From assembly GCA_024195265.1 (NCBI GenBank), contig JAJLRJ010000013.1:13278822-13342821 (forward strand): 64,000 nt of DNA. Direction: 5' to 3'. A model generated the notes under the pieces. That model made no database searches, was not told the origin of the DNA, and worked only from the letters and a program-made list of their open reading frames with translations. Each line of letters begins with the position of its first letter. Position 1 is the stretch's first letter. Below are positions 52,755 through 64,000 of this stretch, piece by piece. The position numbers were made by a program, and so were the translations under genes. This DNA comes from Dendrophyllia cribrosa (taxonomy: Eukaryota > Cnidaria > Anthozoa > Scleractinia > Dendrophylliidae).

Positions 52755-55425
52755 TATCTTTGTGGCCGTATGCTAGCGTGTGGATTCCATCCTCCTTGAT
52801 CCAACGTTTTGAATCAAAAGGAGAGAGCGAAATCTTATTCACATGCAGGCCATAGATCTTATGGCACTCACTGCGCAGCATGTTCATACCGTGCCTGAAG
52901 GTTACCTTGTCAAAGAGGGCCCTCTTGTAGCCGAGGTGTCTCATCTCCTTGCTTGTAACTACTTTTGTTGTTTCCTTGGCTTTTTTGATGTTTTTTTTTG
53001 CGTTGCCTAACATGATTGAGACTTAGAACGTAGAAAAACTACCTCAGAGATCGGGGTCCCAGCGCACTTCTTGTTTTCTTGGCTGTGAAGAAAGTGGTCT
53101 TTCGGGAAGTCGCTTGTGTCAAAGTAATCATGCAGACGACTTTTCATGTCTTTGTAGACATCTTCTGTTTTGATCTCAAGGGGCAGGCTGGCTGTCTGTG
53201 TCTGTGTAAAGCAGCAGCTCACAGCGCGAACCGTATTTTAGCGTGAGATTATTGTAGTAGAAGTTGCACATCAGGATTTTGCTCAAATCCAGTATGCACA
53301 TCCAGTATAGACTGGGCGTTTAAGGAAGACTTTATCCTTGTGCATCTGAAATGCAGCAAGGCTTTCATCAAATACAGTATAGATCTGGCATAGAGAGGGC
53401 TTGAGATAAGCTTTTTTATCTTGTTTTCCTCATCTGAACGAACCAACCTCACGTCTGTGCGGTTTCTGAGGTTCTCCATGGTCTTACCGAAGACTGAGTT
53501 GTTCATCAGCTCGAAGAAGTTCTTCTCAAAGTCTGATGTGGCCTTAGTCCTAAGCTGAGTGTTCAGCCTGATGCATGCTTCCATCCAAGCCTTCTGCTCA
53601 AACCTTAGGATCTTGTGAACCTTTTTTAGCTTCATTCCTAACTCAAGGTATTGCAGCAGATTCCTGTAGTGCAGGACGTATCTTGTTTTGTCCTTGAGTG
53701 TTAGGAGCAGCTTTTCGGTCTTATCGTCAGCCTGACCCTCTCAGTTATGTCCAGGATTGCAGATAATTAGATGCATGACAAATTTAATAAGCGTCACAAA
53801 GTGTCCTCTTGCTCTTCAACTCAACTTCAACATAACTTGTTTTCAAAAATTCAGACAATAAACGTCACGAAGTGTCCCCGAAATTCTGCTCTTTAAGTAA
53901 AGATAAACAGGTGCGTTTACCCTAACCTAAAAACAACACTAACACTAATGCTTACCTTACATTTAAAAAAAGATAGTTAACACTTAGACTTAATGGGACA
54001 CTTCTTGTTGGATATCAAAATTTGTCATGCATCTAATTATCTGCAATCCTGGACATAAGTGGACCCTCTAACAGTGCCCTTTGGTAATCTGACATCCACG
54101 CCTCTTCTACTCTTTGTTTTTCTGGTGCTGGAGGATAAGCGTTGTGCTCATCGTGCAACTCCTCTAGATACTCCAGATCCACCTCGAAGATGTAGCCCCA
54201 CTTTCTGGTTGGAGACCACTTCCTGATTTGGTCTTCTGTTGGTATATTTCTACACCAAGCAAAACTGCCAACTGGGAGATGATATAATTAATAGCCCAAC
54301 CGTAGAAGTTGTTTGCATCAAGATACATGATGTAGCTTGTTTCCTGATCTTGATTGTAGTCTTCAAGATAGGGGTTGTTCGCCTTGCAGTAGCGCCTGCT
54401 CTGCATAGAAATACCGCCACGCATTCCTTTTTCGACGAAAAGGTGCGTGCTGTAGTTTATTTCTGTGAATAGCTCCAGCTCGATGCCTGTGTATTTCAGG
54501 AGAGCATCCCCGCTTAGACCAGGGCTCGTGTAGTAATGCGCTGGATCGAGACTGTAATGATTCATGCAGGTTGTTCTGAAGTTCTCGAAAACATCAGCTA
54601 GCAGCATCACGTCCGTCTTGAGGTACAAGTCGTGATAGACTCCGATATTCTTACATCTAAACACCTTCCACACTGCCTGTGCGTGCTCGTAGTCAGCATC
54701 GCTGATGTGTTCCATTTTGAGCTTGCTATAGAAGGCTTCCTTTTCCGGCAGTGTCTCCTCAGTGAACCTTGCCCAAGAGTCCATGTACTCGTATGGGTAG
54801 ATTCCCTTCTGCAGTAGGAGCTAAAGTTTGTCGGGATCCTTTTCATACTTGCTAGTTATGGCAAAGGACTCCGGACTGTTTGATTTGACTAAGCTATCGA
54901 GACTTGATAGCAAAAACTGACAGCTGTCGATGAACCTCAGTTTGCCAAGGGGGAATGAGACGTACTTCTTTGTTGTGGTTGGTATGCACTTCAACTCGGC
55001 ATCGACCTTTGTTATATCACTCATCAGGAGATGAGCGTCGTAGCCTTTCAGGTTGTGAAACACAGCTGGGATAACCACTGTTTCAGGGTTGATTCTGAAG
55101 TAGTTCAGGTTGCAAGCCCTATGTGCAGCGCCTCGATATTTACCTGTTTTGTGGCAGTGGTCTTTGACAGAGTCCCTTATAAGCTTCCTGACTAGAGGCT
55201 CGCCGCAGAAGAGGCAATCATCCTGCTCGGGATTGTATCCCTCTTTTTGCTTCCTTTGGTTACTTGGACCGACAAAGGGAAGCTCTTCCAGCTCGCCTGT
55301 TTCCTCGTCTTGGACGTAGGTCTCGAAAGCGTTTGAGTAACACTTGTTAAGAGGCAGTGTCTGTAAAAGCGGTCCACTGCATTTCGGGTCGGAAAAACGT
55401 TTTCCCTCAAACTTTGCCCAGTAAA
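52750..55425 (-). pseudogene. polB: E3 family B DNA polymerase, C-terminal two thirds, multiple breaks
   Basis: Minus strand, matching E2. Reading from the cut end at about 55,425: zinc segment with DHCHKTGKYRGAAH, exonuclease II NLKGYDAHLLM, FYTSPG-type region (HYYTSPGLSGDALL), palm A DANNFYGWAI, motif B KLMNNSVFG equivalent (ELMNNSVFGKTMEN), a damaged motif C region near 53,210 (TQTASLPLE), and the C-terminus SLSPFDSKRWIKEDG. TAG at about 54,822, several frame changes and a MITE at 53,748-54,055 interrupt it. The N-terminal third including exonuclease motif I is not in the window; it may resume beyond the foldback element. Confidence 0.85.
53748..54055. mobile_element. MITE with 37-bp inverted ends and TA target, in the E3 polymerase
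   Basis: Left end TGTCCAGGATTGCAGATAAT and right end its exact inverse (ATTATCTGCAATCCTGGACA), with inverse similarity extending about 37 bp through ATGCATGACAAATTT. The flanking bases are TA on both sides, as for Tc1/mariner-type insertions. Inside are two copies of GCGTCAC(A/G)AAGTGTCC. No coding capacity. It lies between the two halves of the polymerase pseudogene. Confidence 0.82.
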
Positions 55426-55882
55426 CTATCTTGGGTCATAAGTAAATGAAACGACTTTAGTTTTTGGGAAAACGTTAAATTGAATCTTTTAGAGCTCGTA
55501 ACAGTCAAAGCGGCAAAAGGCCTAAATTTGCGCTTGGCCAGAATCGAAAATTGCATAAATTGACGAGCTCGCTGCTCGGAAACCACCAAACGCAGCAAGA
55601 AATTATTATTATTCCTAAGTTGAGTGTTCCCTTCAAAGGTGTGAAACGCAAGTTAATTTTGATATGGTTTAAATTGGAAATTCAATAAAATTAATGCATT
55701 AGCACCCACTTAATCGCTTTTTGAAAACATGCGAAATTACCCTGTCTTCGCTTGCTTTTATTTCCCAAGTCCAGACTGAAACGCTTAAAATTTCTATTGA
55801 ATTCTGCTAAACAAATGTTAGTTAGCATAGAAATATAAAAATACTTTGCACTTTTTGTCTTCCTTTTCCACAGCGACATTAA

Positions 55883-57939
55883 AGTGCCTATGAAATGAAT
55901 TTTTTTTCTTCGTTTTTCATTAGTTTATTATGTCCAAAGAACGAAAACAATAATCATTTTCCGAGGAAAAGAAAGAAAATCGGTTTTTTAGCCCCTCGAA
56001 GATGCGTCACTTCGGTTGAAAAGTGGCTCCAATTTTTGGAGAGCCTGGGGGCGAGTGGGCGTGCGTGATGACGTAAATTACGTAAATTACGCTATAATTC
56101 CCTTGGAATCCTTTAGCGTGATGGTCATTTTGCCAACGTTTTTGGCTGTACAAATGTCAGACAGCGCCTAATTTGTTTCTTTACAGTCCTCGGAAGGTGA
56201 AGAGGATCAGTTTCGGATCACTCTTGATCAACTGAAATGATCGTGTCCACTGTAGTTTTGCCGTAGCGGGACGAACCGACCGTGCCGCTTGAGCGAAGGA
56301 AGTGAACATGAAGAAGACGGACTTTGATCATTTAGATTATTGAACGTGAAAGGTATACATTTCAGTAGCACAGCGTCTCAGTGGTTCGCCAGTTGAGTTG
56401 TAAGCTTATTGAACGCAGAGGTGTTTTTGTTATTTCTTTTTAGTGGCTCGTTGACTAGCGTTTATCGAACGCGAACGATATATTTGTAGTACAAACAATC
56501 ATGATATTAGCGCATTAGCGACTCGGCCGGTCTTCTCTGAAGTTCATTGATCGCGCGTGGAGGTTATGAACATATTTTATCGGCTTGGCAATTCGCTCGT
56601 CTACTAAAGTTCTTTTTTCAATGCGAAGGATATGTCTTGGCGGCTTGCTAGTTGAAAGTTTCTAAATTATACTGATATGTTATGCATATCCGAGGTGGTG
56701 TTTTTCAGGCGGCTTGCTGAATTGAATGTGAATGGTGTATTTTTAGCGGGTGCCTTGATAGCGTATTTTTTTATTTATTTATTCAAAATGTTTGAACTCA
56801 AGTATATACGTAATAATTATGCTTCTTAGTTCAGTGTCTTGCCAGCGATTGATCGTTTCTGGAAATTTTAACCACTTGGCGGCTTGTAAGTGAGTTCAAA
56901 GTATCGTGTTTACATTTATGTCTGATTTATATTTCATTGTATAAAAATTGATCTGATCGAACACGCAATGATTCAGCGATGTATTTTGTTTCGAATAGTC
57001 TTACGCATTTGTACGTGTAGATTTTTGATAGATGTTCCGTAGAATAGACGCCTTCCAGTGAACACTTGCGTCGCTGCACTTTGAATTTTATAATTCGGAA
57101 TACCGTATAAACATTTATATTACTCGCCAGTCAGTGCCGATCGAGTCAGTATATTTTTGTAGGCCTCACTGACTTCGACGGCTCTCCAGTCGAGCCGAGG
57201 CTTGAAGGAACTTCCAAACAGGATATGGGTTGGAAAAATTATGCTTGATTAAACGGCCTCACCGGCCGGAATGTTATTTTCTTTTGCAAAATAATATTAA
57301 TCTTAACAATAAGCGCTTTCATTGAAAACAACATCGCTTGACGTACCCTTTCCGATGTCGACGAACAAATTTCGTGTATTTCGCCGGCCTATTTTCCTCT
57401 GGAGCAAAATAAAGCTTTGTAACACCCTCTGTTATCGAAGAATTCTAATATCTCGTATGTTTGAGGCCGCTCGCCACATAATATTGGTCCACCTCTAGCG
57501 AAGTCTCTTGTCAGCTCTCTTGTTTTCTATATTCCCGCAGCCGTTTGTACAACTATTTACGTCACAGTGTAATATGACACTGGTTTTGGCCGCGCACAAA
57601 TTGGAGCCACTTTTTAGCGCCAACAACCTAACTTTGGGTGCGTTCCTTTGGGATGATCTGGATCCGGATCACTGATCCAAGATCACTCGGATCATGAAGC
57701 ATCAAAGGAACCGACGAATCCACTCTGGACAAGGATTCGTCGGTTCCTTTGATGCAGCATGATCCGAGTGATCTTGGATCAGTGATCCGGATCCGGATCA
57801 TCCCAAAGGAACGCACCCAAATTTGAGACCATAAAAAAAGCATTTCGCATCGTCCCTAACACTTTAAACCTTTTATTCCAAGGTCCAAAAAGGTGAAACT
57901 TTCGATACATCAAAAAATAAATTTCATTTCATAGGCACT
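55883..57939. mobile_element. TTAA-flanked element of 2.06 kb nested in the left foldback arm
   Basis: Ends are AGTGCCTATGAAATGAA and its exact inverse, directly flanked by TTAA at 55,879-55,882 and 57,940-57,943. The opposite foldback arm (63,560-63,580) has the same flanks joined with a single TTAA, the empty site. This is the signature of a piggyBac-type TTAA target insertion. There is no transposase frame, so it is non-autonomous. Inside are degenerate repeats of about 100 bp around GCGGCTTGCTAGTTGA (56,390-56,890) and a nested hairpin. Confidence 0.88.
57633..57821. mobile_element. Hairpin MITE, near-perfect palindrome of 189 bp
   Basis: TTTGGGTGCGTTCCTTTGGG begins the left arm, and the right arm ends with its inverse. 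Arms of about 85 bp are almost identical, including several GGATC-containing short dyads (GATCCGGATC), around a short centre CACTCTGGAC. Typical of a small foldback MITE inserted in the 2.06-kb element. Confidence 0.85.
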
Positions 57940-58407
57940 TTAAACTTTTCGTGCTTTTGCGAATATAAAACGCACATTATGCAAATTAGGTTGTTGGACA
58001 ATTCAGAGTGTTTTAAATATAGGAGTTTTATATATTCATATTTCACGATTTTTAGTCATAAATACAGTAGAGAACACACAAATAAACGTTTTGAACTGTT
58101 TAATGGGTATAACTAGCTAATTATTAAGTCCCGATCTTCAGTGAATATGGTGAATATTATGCAAATTAGGTTGTCTTCAAAAGTTAGTCCGGTGACAAGA
58201 AACATTTCTAACTTAGTTTGATTTTTGTTTTTGTTTTAAACATTTTAAAAAACACAGATATACTGTCCAAAAGCATTTTGTGGTTTAGTTATTGAAACTT
58301 GACGATAAATCAGTTTAGCTTTTAATATGGGACGTTGTTAATGTACTTTGAAATCGACAATGCGTGACCTTTGCCAGTTTAATTTGCATGAATTTGGAGT
58401 GTCACAC

Positions 58408-59770
58408 CATGTAGCAAATTTGATTACTACCGTTATTCATTCTATTTGGCAACTGGCAAATGAAAAGTAACCATTTGTGACCGAAGAATAAAGGATGCTT
58501 TATTTTGCAAGGTACAGATAGTGGGTATCTCGGGGCAAAAATAGATCCCTTGAAGAGCAACACCACACTTATAGATGACAGTTATAGTTGACCATTTCCT
58601 CAACCTCGACCCTAGGGTCGAGGTTGAGGAAAAATATTCTGTCGCGTAAAGCATGATCTTAATGTCTTCTTTTCGTTTGAACAACGGTTTCAGATGCCAG
58701 AAAACAAACACGACTAGCAATCGCTGGAAATAAAAAATCGCTGGAAAACAGCGCCATTTCATAGTGTGTCACATGACAAAATACGTCTCTAATTCTTGGA
58801 GAATTTTGGCCGCCTTGTCCAGGTGTTTCTGCGCTCGTCCCGCCATTTTGAAATCAAAGTTGCCATTACCCTTCTGTTCCGCTTGAAAACAAGACCAGTA
58901 TCTTGGGTAAAAATCCAACACCGGCGTAAGCTTTTTCGGCCAGACCAATTATAAATTGTATAGCCGGTCTCAGGTAAAAAGAGGCATACGTAAGTGATTA
59001 CCGCATACGAAATGAGCGTTGTTCAGACGTCACGGTGCCCTAGACCAAGCATGTTTACAATCGAGCCATGAGGCTTGGACTGCGATAAAAAACAGTTTAC
59101 AGTCCGCCATTTGTAAAGTGTGATTAAGGCATTGAAGGAATCGTTTTTTCGTTCATCCAGTTTGGGCCTGCCATTTTGTCGACGGGATCGTAGGGAAACA
59201 TGGATGGTAAAAGACGGGAAGTGCCCGTGCCCGGGAACGGTGCCCAGATTTTGCCGGCCTGAATGGGCTTTTTTTTTTACATACCGCTTTTGGTGTAATA
59301 CTGGCTTGCTATTCCCGTGTGCCAGAATTCGCCATATGATTTAATAAGTGGGGCTACGCTTGGCGTATACCAGTATGTTTGTCCAAATCAAAAAGGCCAA
59401 CCTTAGTTACATTTTTGTGTGATAAACGGATAGAGTCGGGGTGGCTTTCTATTAAGTCAATGCATTGCAGTGAATCAAAGAGCTCGGAAATACCTCTTGA
59501 ATCGACACACATTTCTGAACGCGACAGAAAACGATCATCATCGTGCTTCTTATTGAGAGCCTTTTTTCTCATTAGATATTCTTTCATTTTTTTAACCTAC
59601 ATCCGGCGGTCATGCAATTGCGCAATGAGATTTTGCATTCCATATTAAAGCTTAACAGTCCAACCATCCTTTTTTTTTGCAGTAACGAATGATATCTTGG
59701 GATCACTGTTTGCCTTCATTTTGCCAGTTGCCAAATAGAATGAATATAGTAATGACGTTTGTACATGTTA
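58408..59770. mobile_element. Second nested inverted-repeat element, 1.36 kb
   Basis: Starts CATGTAGCAAATTTGATTAC and ends with the approximate inverse (GTAATGACGTTTGTACATG); within, TTCATTCTATTTGGCAACTG (58,436) and its inverse at about 59,730-59,750 match exactly. The opposite foldback arm lacks this segment (63,095-63,115). It contains no convincing gene. It holds an internal 26-bp dyad around CCTCGACCCTAGGGTCGAGG (58,600-58,628). Confidence 0.72.
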
Positions 59771-60850
59771 CGAGTAGATCCGTGCAAGAATCAAACAAAA
59801 TCGCAAATCTTCGGCAAAGCCGAAAAAAATCAAATTAGCTCCTCTTTTGCATATAGATAGTCTATAGTAAGTACATGAATGCCATGTAGTTTTTTCCTTG
59901 AAATATCTATTTGTTTCCGAGAAAAACGAAGAAAGTCGTTATAATCTCAGGGCACAGTTTGGCAATCCCAAACACATGCAAACAGGGTTGAAATAAGTCA
60001 TGATTCACTCGACTCGCGTATCAAAACTACTGCGCTAGAAAAAGTTGTCATAGTTCCAATTTGTTGTATAACTTGTCATAGTCTAAACACCCTGATTTCA
60101 TAAAAATTGGATTAATCTAAGTATTCAAGGGAAGCAAAAAGCTTATGGCTCTCCCGTGCTCCGTAAAACGGTAGGCGAAAAACAACAATGATTTTGAGCA
60201 TGTGCCTTTGTTCAGAATTTCGTAATATTACGAATGACAGTACTAGAATTGACGATCTTTCAAAATATGTAAAGTTTGGTCTGGGGAAATGAATTTGAGA
60301 TTTTTAAGAATTTGTTGAATATCGTGAACGAAAGACATAAAATCACGCCACCTCGTGTATGCGTGACCAACAACAAAAACACTTAGAACGTTTTTCCTTG
60401 AGAAATCTTGGCAATTAAACTCTGACGCCAAAAAACAATGGAAATATACAAACCTTCACTTGGATATGACATTCTTGAATGTCCAAAATGTTTCGTTTTG
60501 CCGTCTGTTCAATTTCATTCGTGAAGTTGATTACGAACAGTGAAGATCAGTGAAGCCCGTAGCCACGATCAAAACCGCTTTACTTTTCGCTGAATTCTTC
60601 GTAGCTCACTTTGCACTTTCGTACTCTTTATGCTGTTGATACAATTTTTTCTGGTGGAAACTGTAAAAGGGCTCACAATAAAGCGAACTAGTTCAAGCAT
60701 GTGTTCCCAGTTTTCCATCCTTGCATAACCGTGAACCAATTTGAGACCATATGCAAATTACGTCTGAAATTTGCATATCAGGCTGAGCAAGCGTTCGTGA
60801 CAGTCACGGTTGGTACACAGGGTGGATATTAAGGTATTCTCAGTGGCCAA

Positions 60851-62054
60851 AATTCCATATGTTTTTTGAAGTTTGATGCGTGTTGTTCGGAAGTCTTCAA
60901 TTAATACAGTTCAAAACAGGAAAGAGATCTCGTGGGTTTTAAAATAAAGTATTGACAGAAAACCAATATTTATTACATGGGTGGGGTTGGGTTGGGGTGG
61001 ATCTTGTCGGCCTGGATTTCACATGTTAAGCTACACAAATAAACTTTCAAACGAGAACGCAGGTACAAAGATTGAGAAATTTTGATCCATTTACTTGTCA
61101 TTGTTTTTATTTTTAGAGTTTTATAAAGTCTACTTCTGCTTCTGGTATCTGATTGGACTGCTATGGTAAAACAACAACAAAGACAGGCCAGCCCTAATTT
61201 CATTTCTAGAGTGTGACAATTGACAATGCTTTAGTTGTGAGAGGAACATTCCTCCTTCATTGTCCCGCTTATAATAAGAAATATTTCGGTTAATCTTCTC
61301 TTTAGCCGATACAAACATGACTCGCGCTTTCCGCTCATTCCTTGCTCTGGTATTACCTTTTTCTGTTTTTTAAGGGGGAGGTCGGGCCAATAAGAAATCA
61401 ATTCCTGCGAAAAATTGCAGACGAAAAAAAAAAATAAACACAAAAAAAAGAAGTTAAAAACACATTGAAAACTAGCGGAAAAGAATCAATGCAAGGCACG
61501 TTTCATGCACAGAATTAAGAAATATAATTGATCAACTAATCAATTAATTAATGCCAATATAATGAAAAGAAAATAAACTGATGTGATATTTTTTTGGTAT
61601 TGTAGGAGAGCTATTAGGCATTTAACTCTAAAACACCCTTATGGACTACTGGTCCTAAAAAGAAAATTAGGAAACCATGGAACAAAGAATCTTCCGCGTT
61701 CTGAATTCTTAGGGGTTTTTACAACAACAACAAACAACAACAACAGTTTTATTTGAAACCTTCCAATTACAACAGTACCTCCCATCTATACATACATAAT
61801 TTCATTCCACTTTAAGCGAATGCTACGTCGCTTGTACAATATCAGATGATAGTCCAATACACCCTCTGGTGTCGTATACAGGGCCCATGCCCCCCACTGG
61901 GAGAGATGGGGCAGAAAACGTTTGGGAAAGTTCTGCTTTCTCTAGTTCAGGTACTGCAGTCGCACAGTGTGCAGAGCCTTGAAGCATACCGCACTGTACA
62001 TAGCGCGAGCGTTAAGCCTTTCTAAAAAAATACATGAAACATTTGGCAAAAGAC
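60851..62054. other. Loop of the foldback element, no gene seen
   Basis: About 1.2 kb between the arms with no homologous inverse. It contains GGGTTGGGTTGGGGTGG near 60,984, a short (CAA)n run at about 61,722-61,743, and only short random open frames. Nothing recognisable. Confidence 0.6.
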
Positions 62055-64000
62055 CCAATGAATACTTTATCCACCCATGTACCAACCGTGACTGTCACGA
62101 ACGCTTGCTCAACCTGATATGCAAATTTGAGACGTAATTTGCATATAGTCTCAAAACGGTTCAAGTTACGCAAGGATGGAAAACTGGGAACACATGCTTG
62201 AACTAGTTCGCTTTATTGTCAGCCCTTTTACAGTTTCCGCCAGAAATCTGGTAAGAAAATTGTATCAACAGTATAAAGAGTACGAAAGTGCAAAGTGAGC
62301 TACAAAGAATTCAGCGAAAAGTTTGTAAAAGCGTTTTTGATCGTGGCTACGGGCTTCACTGTTCATGATAAACTTCACGAATGAAATTGAACAGACGTCA
62401 AAACGAAACACTATGGACATTCAAGAATGCCATATCCAAGTTAAGGTTTGTATATTTTCACTGTTTTTTTGTTTTTTGGCGTCGGAGTTGCCAAGATTTC
62501 TCAAGGAAAAACGTTTTTGTTTTTGTTGTTGGTCACGCACACACAAGATGGCGTGATTTTACGTCTTTCGTTCACGATTTTCAACAAATTCTTAAAAATT
62601 CCAAATTCATTTCCCCAAACTAAACGTTGCATATTTTGAAAGATCGTCAACTCTAGTATTGTCATTCATAATATTACGAAATTCTGAACAAAGGCACATG
62701 CTCAAAATCATCGCTGTTTTTCGCCTACCGTTTTACGGAGAACGGGAGAGCCATAAGCTTTTGACTTCATTTGAATACTTAGATTAAACTAATTTTTATG
62801 AAATGATGGTATTTAGACTGTGACAAGTTGTACAACAAATCGGAGCTATGACAACTTTTTCTAGCGCAGTAATTTTGATACGCGAGTCGAGTGAATCATG
62901 ACTTATTTTAAGCCTGTTTGTTGTCGCCAAATCGAACCCCGGGCTGAAAACTAATGTTTTCGTTTTCCCAGAAGCAAATAAGTTTTCCAAGAAAAAAACT
63001 ACACAGCAATTGTCTACTTACTAAAGGCTACCTGTATGCAAAAGAAGAGCGAATTTTAGTTTTTTAACTTTGCCGTGTAATGTTTGATTTTTGCACGGAT
63101 TTGCTCTTACATTGTGTGACACTCCAAATTCATGCAAATTGAACTGACAAAGGTCACGAAGTGTCGATTTCAAAGTACATTATAAACAACGTCCCATATT
63201 TAAAGCTAAACTGATTTATCGTTAAGTTTCAATAACTAAACCACAAAATGCTTTTGGACAGTATATCTGTGTTTTTAAAAGAAAAAAAAATAAAATAAAG
63301 TTAGAAATGTTTCTTGTCACCGGACTAACTTTTGAAGACAACCTAATTTGCATAATATTCACCATATTCACCGAAGATCGGGACTTAACAATTAGCTAGT
63401 TATACCCATTAAACAGTTCAAAACGTTTATTTGTGTGTTCTCTACTGTATTTATGACTAAAAATCGTGAAATATGAATATATAAAACTCCTATATTTAAA
63501 ACACTCTGAATTGTCCAACAACCTAATTTGCATAATGTGCGTTTTATATTCGCAAAAGCACGAAAAGTTTAATGTCGCTGTGGAAAAGGAAGACAAAAAG
63601 TGCAAAGTATTTTTATATTTCTATGCTAACTAACATTTGTTTAGCAGAATTCAATAGAAATTTTAAGCGTTTCAGTCTGGACTTGGGAAATAAAAGCAAG
63701 CGAAGACAGGGTAATTTCGCATGTTTTCAAAAAGCGATTAAGTGGGTGCTAATGTATTAATTTTATTGAATTTCCAATTTAAACCATATCAAAATTAACT
63801 TGCGTTTCACACCTTTGAAGGAACACTCAACTTAGGAAAAATAATAATTTCTTGCTGCGTTTGGTGGTTTCCGAGCAGCGAGCTCGTCAATTTATGCAAT
63901 TTTCGATTCTGGCCAAGCGCAAATTTAGGCCTTTTGCCGCTTTGACTGTTACGAGCTCTAAAAAATACAGTTTAACGTATTTCCAAAAACTAAAGTCGTT

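Larger units (their letters stand above)
23880..55430. mobile_element. Degraded Polinton E3, split by the insertion of E2
   Basis: Two pieces, 23,880-27,074 and 43,353-55,425, together carry the E2 gene set in reversed order and orientation: zinc-finger remnant, exonuclease, VLTF-3-like gene | membrane protein, penton, small protein, conserved 450-aa protein, coiled-coil membrane protein, hexon, ATPase, small proteins, integrase, polymerase. The break between pieces is exactly where E2's terminal repeats begin. Protein similarity to E2 is clear but far from identical, so E3 is a related virus and not a recent duplicate. It carries many stops, frameshifts, deletions and insertions. Its polymerase end is cut by a foldback element at about 55,430. 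Confidence 0.78.
55430..64000. mobile_element. Large foldback element with arms of about 1.95 kb, right end at window edge
   Basis: 55,432-55,878 is the inverse of about 63,575-64,000; 57,944-58,407 of 63,115-63,575; 59,772-60,850 of about 62,055-63,060. Removing two nested insertions leaves arms of about 1.95 kb around a loop of about 1.2 kb (60,851-62,054). Arm identity by eye is around 85-90 percent. No open frame of note is present in arms or loop. The outer end begins near AACGACTTTAGTTTTT. It interrupts the E3 polymerase. A non-autonomous long-TIR DNA transposon is the best description. Confidence 0.8.

Noticed and set aside
57628..57843. Protein-coding frame of 71 codons in the TTAA element
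   Set aside because: It is the translation of a near-perfect hairpin; both strands give similar frames by symmetry.
62365..62639. Overlapping small frames at the inner part of the right foldback arm
   Set aside because: Three overlapping frames in different phases with no counterpart kept in the left arm; chance frames.

Overview
The window is animal DNA, most likely from a cnidarian (probably an anthozoan coral or sea anemone; inferred from the mix of repeats, not proven). It is almost entirely mobile DNA. The main content is three Polinton/Maverick-type elements (integrated adintovirus-like dsDNA viruses) of two clearly different lineages, surrounded and broken by LINE, Penelope-like, SINE-like, MITE and foldback sequences. 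No ordinary host gene was recognised.

Element E1 (1 to about 18,630; left end outside the window) is compact and mostly intact. It holds a protein-primed-type DNA polymerase B, three proteins with repeated helix-turn-helix units around an AT-rich iteron-like array, an acidic-tailed possible ssDNA-binding protein, a two-segment membrane protein, a collagen-like/tail-fibre-repeat fibre, an FtsK/HerA packaging ATPase, a PPxY-bearing protein, penton, a small basic core-like protein, hexon-type major capsid protein, a pVI-like protein, an adenain-type protease, a zinc-ribbon plus phospholipase A2 protein, a chromodomain integrase, an acidic repeat protein and a VLTF-3-like factor. Several genes carry single reading-frame breaks, many of them at homopolymers.

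18,632-23,805 is repeat-rich DNA: a foldback MITE, a Penelope-like reverse transcriptase fragment, two inverted tRNA-like SINE copies, anonymous AT-rich sequence, and a 5'-truncated L1/Tx1-type LINE on the minus strand.

Element E2 (27,075-43,352; 16.3 kb) is complete, with terminal inverted repeats of about 367 bp whose outer 187 bp are themselves a near-perfect palindrome. It has PolB (broken), integrase, ATPase, major capsid protein and penton (intact), several small membrane proteins, a VLTF-3-like gene (two stops), an intact YqaJ-type exonuclease and a C2HC zinc-finger gene. No adenain-like protease gene was found between its ends. Nearly every start codon has TATATA just upstream.

Element E3 is an older relative of E2. 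It lies in two pieces, 23,880-27,074 and 43,353 to about 55,425, in reversed orientation. The two pieces together follow E2's gene order, so E2 appears to be nested inside E3. E3 is riddled with stops, deletions and insertions, and its polymerase gene is cut at about 55,430 by a large foldback element. That foldback (55,430 to at least 64,000) has arms of about 1.95 kb and carries two younger nested elements, one with a TTAA target duplication that the undamaged opposite arm confirms.

How the genes would work together: PolB, ssDNA-binding candidate and exonuclease for replication and recombination; integrase and terminal repeats for chromosomal insertion; ATPase, hexon, penton, core and protease for virion assembly; fibre, phospholipase and membrane proteins for host-cell contact and membrane passage; and the VLTF-3-like factor for late transcription from TAAAATG (E1) or TATATA (E2/E3) promoters. 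These roles come from family knowledge; the breaks suggest that most copies here are decaying.
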